A program made the translations under genes and the position numbers. 6,445 nt of DNA from Planctomycetaceae bacterium (lineage in GTDB: Bacteria; Planctomycetota; Planctomycetia; Pirellulales; Pirellulaceae): assembly GCA_024642765.1 (NCBI GenBank), contig JAHEAM010000227.1, positions 1-6,445 of the forward strand, written 5' to 3'. The notes beneath the pieces were generated by a model. The model ran no database searches. It saw only the letters and a list, made by a program, of their open reading frames with translations, and was not told where the DNA came from. Numbering within the stretch: the stretch's first letter is position 1; every line of letters starts with the position of its first letter. Of the stretch, positions 1-6,239 are shown in pieces.

Positions 1-353
1 AGGAAGCCCTGTTTCATGGTGAATTCACAAATGTCGCGGATGATCGAGTTTTTCGACCGTCCTGGACATCCCAACCAAATCAACTCGAGTGGCAATAGGT
101 GCTCGATCGTTACCGATTGCGGAACTTCCTCACGTTCGTGTCGCTCGAGCAGTTCTTCGTATTGCCGCAACTCCATGTCGTCTGACAATCCAATTCGCTC
201 CTCGAACCAATGGAAAATCTCACGACGAGGAAACCGCCATTCACCACCAACTCGCATCGCTGGTAACTTGCCTCGATCCGCCATCTTGCGAACCTGTTCG
301 GGTGCAAGATGAAGGTATTTGGCTAGGGAATCAATGTCAAAATAATCTTCCAC
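1..353 (-). CDS. Excisionase-type HTH regulator, N-terminal part (probable HTH + PTS EIIA-like protein), truncated by window edge
   Basis: The minus strand is open from a GTG at 353-351 to the left edge, giving 117 visible residues. Residues 1-55 (MEDYFDIDSLAKYLHLAPEQ..., with GKLPAMRVGGEWRF at about 29-42) form an excisionase/MerR-like winged helix-turn-helix: a recognition helix, then the wing ending in 'EWRFPRREI'. A charged linker (about 58-76) leads to 'VTIEHLLPLELIWLGCPGRSKNSIIRDICEFTMKQGFL'-like sequence (78-117), which resembles the start of a type-2 PTS EIIA/PtsN domain, where helices typically follow a 'R(S/T)K..ii..l' pattern. I recall HTH-EIIA fusions from planctomycetes, but the EIIA catalytic His region lies outside the window. 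Start choice: GTG preceded by AGGAAGG (complement of 364-370), 10 nt away, and the family usually begins at this helix. An in-frame ATG at 476-474 would add 41 residues of unlikely sequence. The role is probably transcriptional regulation; the target is unknown. Confidence 0.8.
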   Translation of the reverse strand, partial: MEDYFDIDSLAKYLHLAPEQVRKMADRGKLPAMRVGGEWRFPRREIFHWFEERIGLSDDMELRQYEELLERHEREEVPQSVTIEHLLPLELIWLGCPGRSKNSIIRDICEFTMKQGF

Positions 354-686
354 AACAATCGTGCCTTCCTGAGGAATGGAGTCGATCCCTTTGGAAATAC
401 AATCAATTCTTTCCAGAAGGATACAAGGATATTTTCCCGTAGATCGTAATAGCGATCTTGAAGGGATCGACCACATTTCTTCACGTCGAATGCACAAGTT
501 TTCGGAACGCAACTCGGTTGCTAGCGTGTCGTCATGCGGTTATCGCACAACCACTTTTGCCCTGCAAACGTACTGCGTCGCGAAGTTATCGTTGGACGTG
601 ATGAGATGCTGTCATAAAATCTCCCAACTGACTTTACTATTTATCGGTTGGTTTACGGGTTAAAACGATTCTAACTGCCATTCGTA

Positions 687-714
687 TTGACAGGGTTAGG
701 CGGATATCGAAAAT
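687..714 (+). promoter_or_regulatory. Possible sigma70-type promoter for the MurE-like gene
   Basis: A consensus -35 hexamer TTGACA (687-692) is followed after 16 bp by GAAAAT (709-714), a 4-of-6 match to TATAAT. Transcription would begin near 721, about 115 bp before the ATG at 836. Planctomycete promoters are poorly defined and the -10 is weak, so this is only a candidate. Confidence 0.3.
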
Positions 715-720
715 CAAACG

Positions 721-745
721 CGTTCGACAAAAGGATTGTTGAACG
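721..745. repeat. 10-bp inverted repeat (operator or 5'-leader hairpin)
   Basis: CGTTCGACAA (721-730), a 5-nt spacer AAGGA, then TTGTTGAACG (736-745). The arms are complementary over 10 bp with one mismatch, which would be a G-U pair in RNA. The element begins where transcription from the candidate promoter would start, so it could be an operator for a dimeric regulator or a hairpin at the 5' end of the leader. Confidence 0.5.
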
Positions 746-824
746 TTGACACGGATGTTGACAGTGAAGTTCTCATGAGAGTCGCCATTGCGATGCATTA
801 TTGAGAGCTGCAAAAACAAAGGGC

Positions 825-831
825 AAGGAGG
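825..831 (+). promoter_or_regulatory. Strong ribosome binding site fixing the MurE-like start
   Basis: AAGGAGG sits 4 nt before the ATG at 836. It decides the start in favour of 836 over the in-frame TTG at 788, which has no comparable site and would put this Shine-Dalgarno sequence inside the coding region. Confidence 0.75.
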
Positions 832-835
832 CCTG

Positions 836-2383
836 ATGAACAAGATTCCAAGTGCCGCGATCTCTCGGGGCCTATCACTCAAAGCAGTTTTACCGGCTTT
901 TGAACCCATTTCAGTGTCTGATATTCGATTTCGCTCGTGTTGTGGACAATGGGCGGACTGCCAACCGGGTGACTTGTTCATAGCCGTTGTGGACGAAGAC
1001 TGCGACGGACACGAGTTCGCATCGCAAGCAATCGAACGAGGAGCAGTTGCGATTGTGACCGAACGTCTTTTGGCTGTCGACTGCCCACAATTCATTGTTG
1101 ATGACACACGTCAAGCTATGGGGCATGTTTGCCAGGCGCTTGCAGGTAACCCATCCGACCTGTTGACGACGATTGGCGTCGCTGGGTCCGATGGCAAAAC
1201 GGTGACCTCATTGCTCATCGATTCAATCCTAAAGCAAGCTGGTGGAGCTCCCGAGACCGATTCCGATCTGAATCGATTTGAGATCCAAGAAACGCCAGCG
1301 AAGTCACAACAGATCGTTCGCCGTTCTGCAGGCGTGGCCCAGTGGATGGCGGATGCTGTGATGAACCAAACATCGCACACGATTCTCGATGTTACAACAA
1401 ACACATTGGCAACGCGACAACTCAGTGGTGCAGCTTTTGACATCATGGCGTTGACCAACCTCCGGCGTGACGAATCAGGCAAGTACTTTTCGAACGACAC
1501 ATTTCGCTCGATCATAGTACGTTCCTTGGATTACTTGAAACCGCACGGCATCGCGATCCTCAACGCTGACGACCTGCACTCACGCGAATTACTTGATCAA
1601 ATTCAAACTCCAGCATTGACGATTGGTATCCATCAAGCAGCCGAAGTCAGTGCGCGAATTGTCGGCAAGTCGACAAATGAAATCACTTTCGTCATGACGG
1701 CCGGCAACGAGTCTTGTGTTGTCAATTCACCAATGATTGGCAATCATCACGTCTACAATTGCTTGACAGCTGCCGCGACAGCCTTGGCCTTGGGAATTGA
1801 ATTGCAAACAATCGCCATCGGCCTGGAGAGGGCGGGGCAAATTCCTGGCCGCATGGAGCCGATTAGTTGCGGCCAAGACTTTAACTTGTATGTGGACGTT
1901 GCTCGGCGTCCGACGCCGATTGCCGCAGCATTGCACGCCGCCAAACAGCACACGCCTGGTCGTGTCTGGACACTTGCCTCGATTTCTCCGGAGCAAACGC
2001 CCGAAGAACGTCGGCATTTGGGCGACGTTCTTGCCAAGGCCTCGGATCGCGTGGTCCTAGCTCCATCGATGGCCACAACTGCGATCGACTACGAACCGTA
2101 TCACCAAGTCCTAGATGCCTTCGGCAATCCGGCCCAGGTTCAAATCATTCCCAATCGATTCCGCGCGATCGAATGGTTGCTAAAAAATTGTCCCGCCGGA
2201 GACACGGCGTTGATTCTTGGAAACGGCGAACGAACCATAGCCACCGTGGCCGACGGCAAATGGCAAGTCAACGATCGTGATGTCTGCGAAGCTTGGCTAT
2301 ACGAAAGCACCAGTTTCGCAGCGACCACGAAACCGGAGCCTCAGATTTTCAATATCGAAGATTACAGAAAAAAGAGAAAGTAG
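836..2383 (+). CDS. MurE-like Mur ligase-family protein with degenerate active site
   Basis: 515 residues, the usual MurE length, with the three Mur-ligase domains in order. The N-terminal domain shows 'PGDLFIAVVDEDCDGHEF...AIERGA' (44-70). The central ATPase domain has the P-loop GVAGSDGKT (114-122, Lys121), 'FDIMALTNL' (201-209) and 'GNHHVYN' (302-308). The C-terminal domain begins around IPGRMEP (336-342). True MurE enzymes add diaminopimelate or lysine to UDP-MurNAc-L-Ala-D-Glu in the cytoplasm. Here the signature residues are changed: EVSSHAL is DVTTNTL (185-191), TNL..DH is TNLRRDE (207-213), the carbamylated Lys position falls on Ile227, VDYAHTPD is VDVARRPT (353-360), and the GCGGDRD..KRP and DNPR motifs are absent. 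A catalytically altered or non-catalytic paralogue is therefore likely. Start: ATG at 836 with AAGGAGG (825-831) 4 nt upstream; a TTG at 788 lies upstream of that site. The C-terminal tail is basic (RKKRK). Confidence 0.85.
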   Translation: MNKIPSAAISRGLSLKAVLPAFEPISVSDIRFRSCCGQWADCQPGDLFIAVVDEDCDGHEFASQAIERGAVAIVTERLLAVDCPQFIVDDTRQAMGHVCQALAGNPSDLLTTIGVAGSDGKTVTSLLIDSILKQAGGAPETDSDLNRFEIQETPAKSQQIVRRSAGVAQWMADAVMNQTSHTILDVTTNTLATRQLSGAAFDIMALTNLRRDESGKYFSNDTFRSIIVRSLDYLKPHGIAILNADDLHSRELLDQIQTPALTIGIHQAAEVSARIVGKSTNEITFVMTAGNESCVVNSPMIGNHHVYNCLTAAATALALGIELQTIAIGLERAGQIPGRMEPISCGQDFNLYVDVARRPTPIAAALHAAKQHTPGRVWTLASISPEQTPEERRHLGDVLAKASDRVVLAPSMATTAIDYEPYHQVLDAFGNPAQVQIIPNRFRAIEWLLKNCPAGDTALILGNGERTIATVADGKWQVNDRDVCEAWLYESTSFAATTKPEPQIFNIEDYRKKRK

Positions 2384-2659
2384 AAGGTACTCCACGCGCA
2401 GGTTAGGGATTGTTGTTTTTTTGGGCAGTTTGAGTTGTTGTTTCGAGGCGGGAGGGATAGCCAGGTTATCACAGAAAGACTGTCCTACATGGTCTCTTCG
2501 AATTCTGATAAGGTTAAACTGAGATCCCCCTAACGGTTCTGCCACTCTCTACTTTTTCCTAGGGCCTGAACTCTTTTGGGATAAGCACTACACTCTTTTG
2601 GGATAAGCACTACGTTGAGTCCAGACGCATTTGGCTAAACAAATCGAAAGGCCAAGATT
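2384..2659. other. Intergenic region upstream of the secretin-tail/ferritin unit
   Basis: 276 bp without a gene. No clear rho-independent terminator follows the MurE-like stop; there is only a run of seven T (2415-2421 region) with no strong stem before it. The right-hand part holds the 22-bp tandem duplication, then a short leader to the ribosome binding site GAAAGG (2646-2651), 8 nt before the ATG at 2660. Confidence 0.55.
2570..2613. repeat. Perfect tandem duplication of a 22-bp unit
   Basis: Two identical copies, 2570-2591 and 2592-2613, directly abutting. The unit begins ACTCTTTTGGG and ends GCACTAC. Its centre reads GGGATAAG, and GATAAG matches the -10 consensus at 4 of 6 positions. 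The second copy ends 46 bp before the start codon of the next gene. A 22-bp period equals about two helical turns, so proteins bound to each copy would lie on the same DNA face. Confidence 0.85.
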
Positions 2660-3124
2660 ATGAATCAAACACTTTTTCCAGCCGGCATTTTTTTGATAGG
2701 AATTGTTGCGTTTGTCATGGTTGACGACGTTTATTCCCAAGGCACGACGGTGCAGCTTCCAGTTACCCATTCATTTGGCGTCAACACCGCTGTCATGGTA
2801 CCAGATGGTGGGACAATGAGCCTCGGCGGAATAAGCGGCGGAAATTGGAGTGCAAGTCGGCGTAGCGTGCCTATCATCGGCGGTCTTCCGCTTGTTGGGC
2901 GTGGATTTGGCAATCGATCCATTGGAAGTTCGTTATTCTCAAATCAATCCAATGTGCACGTGCAAATCATCGATATGCATGAAATCGAAAAAGATGTCAT
3001 TGCTGAAGGTGAACGTCGAAAAGAAGCCCGCTCACTTGCAGACCCAAACGGCTCGCCAACCGTCCGAAATCGAGCTCAATTTATGTCGAAAAACATTGGT
3101 AAATCTAATCGAGTCCAAAAATGA
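2660..3124 (+). CDS. Small exported protein with secretin C-terminal signature
   Basis: 154 residues. The N-terminus is a signal peptide: short polar start, hydrophobic core FLIGIVAFVMV (11-21), likely cleavage after 'YSQ' (25-27). The mature part has 'VPDGGTMSLGGI' (47-58) and, after a Gly/Ser loop, 'SVPIIGGLPLVGRGFGNRS' (69-87). These two blocks match the end of the secretin pore domain of type II/III and pilus secretins (dGqTvvlGGl ... VPlLGdIPilGrLF). The rest of a secretin is absent and the region after it is a charged segment, 'DMHEIEKDVIAEGERRKEARS' (about 105-125), with a basic tail. It cannot form a normal pore alone. It may be an envelope protein of a planctomycete family built from this motif; the function is unknown. 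Ribosome binding site GAAAGG precedes ATG by 8 nt. The stop overlaps the ferritin start. Confidence 0.8.
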   Translation: MNQTLFPAGIFLIGIVAFVMVDDVYSQGTTVQLPVTHSFGVNTAVMVPDGGTMSLGGISGGNWSASRRSVPIIGGLPLVGRGFGNRSIGSSLFSNQSNVHVQIIDMHEIEKDVIAEGERRKEARSLADPNGSPTVRNRAQFMSKNIGKSNRVQK

Positions 3125-3126
3125 TG
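3121..3126 (+). promoter_or_regulatory. ATGATG stop/start overlap: probable translational coupling
   Basis: The TGA ending the secretin-tail gene (3122-3124) lies inside ATGATG, which offers two adjacent in-frame ferritin starts (3121 and 3124). The bases just before it (AGTCCAAAA) contain no good Shine-Dalgarno sequence, so ribosomes finishing the upstream gene probably re-initiate here. Which ATG is used cannot be decided from the sequence. Confidence 0.65.
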
Positions 3127-3636
3127 AAATCGCAAAAAGTCGAACTAGCTCTGAATAAACAAATCAACGAAGAGTTATTCTCGGCATACATGTACCTAGC
3201 CATGGCAGCTGAGTCTGACCGACTTGGACTGCCAGGGTTCACCAATTGGTTCAAGATTCAATATTCCGAGGAACTGGCTCACGCCGATCGATTTTTTAAT
3301 TACGTGCTGGAACGCGACGGCATCATCAAGCTGGAATCGATAGCCCAGCCAGAGATTGGCGGGGAGACTGCGTTAAGTCTCTTTAAAAAGGCACTGACAC
3401 ACGAACAACATATCACGCAATGTATTTCTGACCTCAAGGACCTTGCGAAAGTAGAGTCGGACCACGCGACCGACGTGTTTCTAGAATGGTTTATCACAGA
3501 ACAAGTCGAAGAAGAAGCAAATGCGAGAGCTGTGATCGACCAGTTGCGTATGATCGATGGCAATGCGAATGGTTTGTTTTTGATTGACCGAGAACTAGCA
3601 AGCCGAAAAGCAGCACCGACGAACGAACAGCAGTAA
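3121..3636 (+). CDS. ftnA: Bacterial non-haem ferritin
   Basis: 171 residues, the size of FtnA-type ferritins, and similar to E. coli FtnA along its length. Ferritins form 24-subunit cytoplasmic shells that oxidise Fe(II) and store it as mineral. The four-helix bundle is clear, and the ferroxidase-centre residues are all present: Glu18, Glu51 and His54 (in SEELAHADRFF), Glu95 (in THEQHITQ), Gln128 and Glu131 (in TEQVEEE). Tyr25 matches the conserved Tyr24 of E. coli. The third-site glutamates are also kept (Glu50, Glu127, Glu130). No haem-ligand Met in the bacterioferritin position is evident, so this is ferritin rather than Bfr. The polar tail (SRKAAPTNEQQ) varies in the family. It is the second gene of a two-gene unit, overlapping the upstream stop by 4 nt, so the enzyme should be made together with the small exported protein. 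Confidence 0.93.
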   Translation: MMKSQKVELALNKQINEELFSAYMYLAMAAESDRLGLPGFTNWFKIQYSEELAHADRFFNYVLERDGIIKLESIAQPEIGGETALSLFKKALTHEQHITQCISDLKDLAKVESDHATDVFLEWFITEQVEEEANARAVIDQLRMIDGNANGLFLIDRELASRKAAPTNEQQ

Positions 3637-3684
3637 ATTAGCTCGTGGCCATTGAAGCGGTCGGTGAAAAATTTGTGACCCAAT

Positions 3685-3726
3685 AAAAAACCAGGCGCAC
3701 TCGATTTTTACCGAGCACGCCTGGTT
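3685..3726 (-). terminator. Intrinsic terminator of the minus-strand exported protein
   Basis: AACCAGGCG (3689-3697) pairs perfectly with CGCCTGGTT (3718-3726). After a 2x2 internal loop, CTCG (3700-3703) pairs with CGAG (3712-3715). Read on the minus strand the stem runs into TTTTTTATT (complement of 3682-3690), a proper U-tract, 34 nt past the stop of the 3760-5601 gene. On plus the stem is followed by GGTTAAATTC, a poor U-tract, so it may only weakly stop the ferritin transcript. Confidence 0.85.
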
Positions 3727-3759
3727 GGTTAAATTCTACCGATCGATACAGGTGCTCGA

Positions 3760-5601
3760 TTATTCGTCCCCGCGGACTTGAAATTGCAACCAGTGGTAAC
3801 CTGTGTCGTCTGCCGTAAAAAATCCACCTGACGGCTTGAAGTATTTTTCGATATCCCCAAAGGTCGGCAACGGATGATCGTCTAGGCTTTTTCGCAACCG
3901 CTCCACATATTCATTTTCTGCGGCCCCCTCTTCGAGCAAACCACGAGTGTCATCACTTTTAGCCAATTTGAGCATCCACTCGATGCTTGGTCCCGGCTGA
4001 GAATAGAAAACACCACATGGGACGTCCGTACCCAACAATCTCGTGACGCGATTCGTCACATCGATAAAATCTTCGTTCGCATTTAGGCCGGGTTGGTTTT
4101 CCTTGTAGGTATCAATGCATTTTTCCATATAAGCGTAATTGTCCGTAAACACAAATGAGTCACCAATGAACCCGAAACAAGGCTCGGGGGCACGAATCGA
4201 AACTCGCACCTGCCCTTCCTCGCGCATTCGCTCAAGTCTCTCTTGGCGCCCAGGAAAATTGACCCTCCAGAAATCGACTCCTTCATAAGTTTCCAGCACG
4301 ATGCGTTCTTCTTCACCAGAGGATTCTTCTTCGATCTTGTTTTTGATTTTCTCAAGAACCATTTGTGCTTTTTCAAGATCTTTGATCCCAATTCCGAACG
4401 CGCTCGATTGGGCGTTGAACTTGTCGGACTCCTCGATCCACTGCGCAAATGACAATCGGCCTGAGAGGGCTCCGATCACGTCTTCCTGAAAATCAATCTC
4501 TAGCTGGTCATTGATGTTGGTTTGGACTTGGCTTTCAAAGCCATCTTCGCCCATGAATCCATTGACGATTTTGGTGAGCTCGGAATAGAATTTTGGTGCG
4601 TCCAACGTTCCTGACGCGTACAACGTGATGTCTTCCGTCACCCAAGGCTCTGGTTTGTAATCTCCAGGTTTGAGAGCCAACATCTCTAAAATACCGTTAC
4701 GCGGATTCGCTAGCAAAAGATGCATGTGCGTCACGCTCTCGAATTCCAATTCGTCGAAAATGGCCGCGCCGCCAATTCCGAGCAATCCGTCCAAACCCAG
4801 CAACGGCAAAAAATTAAGTGCTGTTTGCGTGCCGACATCGCTACGCGAAACTGATCGCACCAACTCGATCGGATCGACAAAGAAACGCATTTCCGGAGGC
4901 ACATCTTTCGTGCCTCGGCAACGATTCATGATCGTCACGAATTTCCGGTTTTCTTTTAGCGGGCGGACTTTTTCGACCTCGCCACCGTTCCAACGAACCA
5001 CGATTTCTTCCGCCAATTTTCGGTCCGACGTTATGATGATCGTGTCGAGCATACGGAATTGCGTCAGCATAACCCCGGCACCAACCCCGTCACTATTGAT
5101 TGTCTTGTAGACGACTTCTTCGACCGTTTCTTCTTCGACCGCTTGGCCATCCTCTTCAGCCAGTTCTTGGACGCGTCCCAGAACGTGATCCGCTGCCTCC
5201 GAATCTGGATTCACATCAATAATGAGTACAAATTGTGTATCCGCCCGTCGCGGCGCAATAACGGCAAAACAAATTTCACCATGCGGAAGTTGCTCGATAT
5301 CTTCCCAAGCCAAGCCAATTTCGCCTTCAAAATCTGTAAACGCATCTCGGGCCTGACTGTAAAGATCGCCGACCAAGGGAGCGATTTTTTCGTCTTGCAT
5401 CATGCGGCCCATGTTGGTGTTTTGCAAATCTGCAACGAACTCTTGAAAATCTTTCAGTTGCACATAAGCAACCGTATTTTCAGGCAGCAATTCTTCCGAA
5501 GTAGGTCTCAAACTTTGTGCATTGGCTGTGTTTACCAACAATTGAACCAAGAACAATAAACTCAGCGCGCCAGCGAGGCGACTGCAAAATAGACTTTTCA
5601 T
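3760..5601 (-). CDS. Exported protein, DUF3352-like, with internal duplication
   Basis: 613 residues. A classical signal peptide (basic start, core ALSLLFLVQLLV at 12-23, cleavage after Ala-Asn-Ala at 26-28) sends it across the inner membrane. I see no further membrane span or lipobox. The mature N-terminus 'LLPENTVAYVQLKDF' (38-52) resembles the opening of DUF3352 and related planctomycete exported proteins; the family assignment is from memory. Two modules seem to repeat: 'NTVAYVQLKDFQEFVADL' (42-59) with 'DITLYASGTLDAPKFYSEL' (324-342), 'LPHGEICFAVIA' (105-116) with 'LSGRLSFAQWI' (379-389), and an 'NR...DVP...F...P' block at 226-244 and 517-538. Acidic Glu-rich stretches lie at 145-163 and 422-433. 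No catalytic motif is visible and the function is unknown. It is monocistronic as far as visible, with its own terminator and a weak ribosome binding site. Confidence 0.8.
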   Translation of the reverse strand: MKSLFCSRLAGALSLLFLVQLLVNTANAQSLRPTSEELLPENTVAYVQLKDFQEFVADLQNTNMGRMMQDEKIAPLVGDLYSQARDAFTDFEGEIGLAWEDIEQLPHGEICFAVIAPRRADTQFVLIIDVNPDSEAADHVLGRVQELAEEDGQAVEEETVEEVVYKTINSDGVGAGVMLTQFRMLDTIIITSDRKLAEEIVVRWNGGEVEKVRPLKENRKFVTIMNRCRGTKDVPPEMRFFVDPIELVRSVSRSDVGTQTALNFLPLLGLDGLLGIGGAAIFDELEFESVTHMHLLLANPRNGILEMLALKPGDYKPEPWVTEDITLYASGTLDAPKFYSELTKIVNGFMGEDGFESQVQTNINDQLEIDFQEDVIGALSGRLSFAQWIEESDKFNAQSSAFGIGIKDLEKAQMVLEKIKNKIEEESSGEEERIVLETYEGVDFWRVNFPGRQERLERMREEGQVRVSIRAPEPCFGFIGDSFVFTDNYAYMEKCIDTYKENQPGLNANEDFIDVTNRVTRLLGTDVPCGVFYSQPGPSIEWMLKLAKSDDTRGLLEEGAAENEYVERLRKSLDDHPLPTFGDIEKYFKPSGGFFTADDTGYHWLQFQVRGDE

Positions 5602-6239
5602 GAATTCACTTTACTTAAAATGACAATTTACTTTTGACGAAACGAGCCCAAGACTCAAACGGCAATCCACCCCGGACATGATAACAATTTGGCTCACTGC
5701 TGATATTCCGAATTGAGATTTTTCGTGTCCGTTGATTCTCATCCCTGTGATTTTGTAGGTGGCCCTCCCAGTGCGGCACACCCGCGTGCTATTTGATTGA
5801 TCCCGACTGGCCTTTGGACTTGGCTTGCCATGCCCGAAGTTCAACCTAGATGAAACACGAGAGCCTTTCGACGCACGCAAATCACCCCGAAAAAACTGGG
5901 GCGACGTGTCACACCCAAAGAGCCTATTGTTTGGACCTGCACTCATCCCGAATGGTTTCAAAAAAAGTGTCAGTTGGTTGAGGTTTTCCGAAAGCTGGCG
6001 TGGCTGAAGTTGCCCCTAAAGGCTTCGCAGCCGTCACTTTTTGCCAAATGTGCAGGCAAATTCGTTGCCTAAAAAGCACCATTCTCGAAACTTTGGGCAA
6101 CGACAAGGGTTCCATGACATTATAGAATTATCATTGCCGATAGAAGGATGTGGGCAGTTAGGTGTGCTCTCCAATTTTCTACCATAACTTTAATATTCAG
6201 TTGGCCGTTTTTGAATGACTAACATTGGGAGTCGTTTTC
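5602..6239. other. 638-bp intergenic region between two divergent exported-protein genes
   Basis: Open frames here (for example 5611-5961 and 5924-6115 on minus) show no recognisable protein, signal peptide or good ribosome binding site, and I do not call them. Small stem-loops are visible: CCCC/GGGG at 5885-5901, GGCT/AGCC at 6021-6032 (also extendable from GGCTG at 6002-6006 to CAGCC at 6028-6032, followed by CACTTTTT), and a perfect 6-bp stem AGGCAA/TTGCCT at 6054-6070 with an ATTCG loop. The region must hold the promoters of both flanking genes. AT-rich hexamers occur (TATAGA at 6121, TAATAT at 6191), but none has a convincing -35 partner. Confidence 0.5.
6054..6070. repeat. Short perfect inverted repeat (6-bp stem, 5-nt loop)
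   Basis: AGGCAA (6054-6059), loop ATTCG, TTGCCT (6065-6070). It follows a second small hairpin around 6002-6032. It is flanked by AAAAAG on the plus strand, which reads as T-rich only on the opposite side, so it is not a clear terminator. The function is unknown and a chance occurrence is possible. Confidence 0.35.

Larger units (their letters stand above)
354..835. other. Divergent intergenic region between the HTH regulator and the MurE-like gene
   Basis: About 480 bp with no convincing gene. The frames open here on either strand have no recognisable protein, no good ribosome binding site and low-quality composition. The regulator's minus frame stays open back to a stop at 542-540, which explains apparent coding signal at 354-539. 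The right-hand half holds a possible promoter (687-714), an inverted repeat (721-745) and two close GTTGACA copies (745-751 and 757-763). Promoters for both flanking genes should lie here. I could not place one for the minus gene. Confidence 0.6.

Noticed and set aside
354..476. N-terminal extension of the HTH regulator to the in-frame ATG at 476-474
   Set aside because: The frame is open, but the extra 41 residues look non-coding. The GTG at 353 has AGGAAGG upstream, and the HTH family normally begins here.
376..663. Plus-strand open frame of 95 codons in the divergent intergenic region
   Set aside because: No recognisable family, no ribosome binding site, and an unusual mix of Cys/Ser/Arg typical of a chance frame.
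746..763. The two close TTGACA copies as -35 boxes of further promoters
   Set aside because: No acceptable -10 hexamer lies 16-18 bp downstream of either (the windows read around GTTCTC and GTCGCC).
788..835. TTG start at 788 for the MurE-like gene, giving a 16-residue N-terminal extension
   Set aside because: The AAGGAGG ribosome binding site at 825-831 directly precedes the ATG at 836, and the extension has no MurE similarity.
2527..2564. CCCTA/TAGGG pairing as a terminator for the MurE-like gene
   Set aside because: Only 5 bp with a loop near 28 nt, no U-tract after it, and it lies about 140 bp past the stop.
3121..3636. Ferritin as encapsulin cargo or as bacterioferritin
   Set aside because: No encapsulin gene or typical C-terminal cargo peptide is visible, and the protein aligns with classical FtnA with its full ferroxidase centre.
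98..3761. The 11-mer AGGTGCTCGAT present near 98 and again near 3751
   Set aside because: One copy is inside the HTH coding region and the other spans the end of an unrelated gene. A single short match of this length is plausible by chance.
5611..5961. Minus-strand open frame of 116 codons upstream of the exported protein
   Set aside because: Basic, Ser/Arg/Cys-rich translation with no signal peptide or domain. It would leave no room for a promoter of the 5601 gene, and I saw no convincing Shine-Dalgarno sequence.
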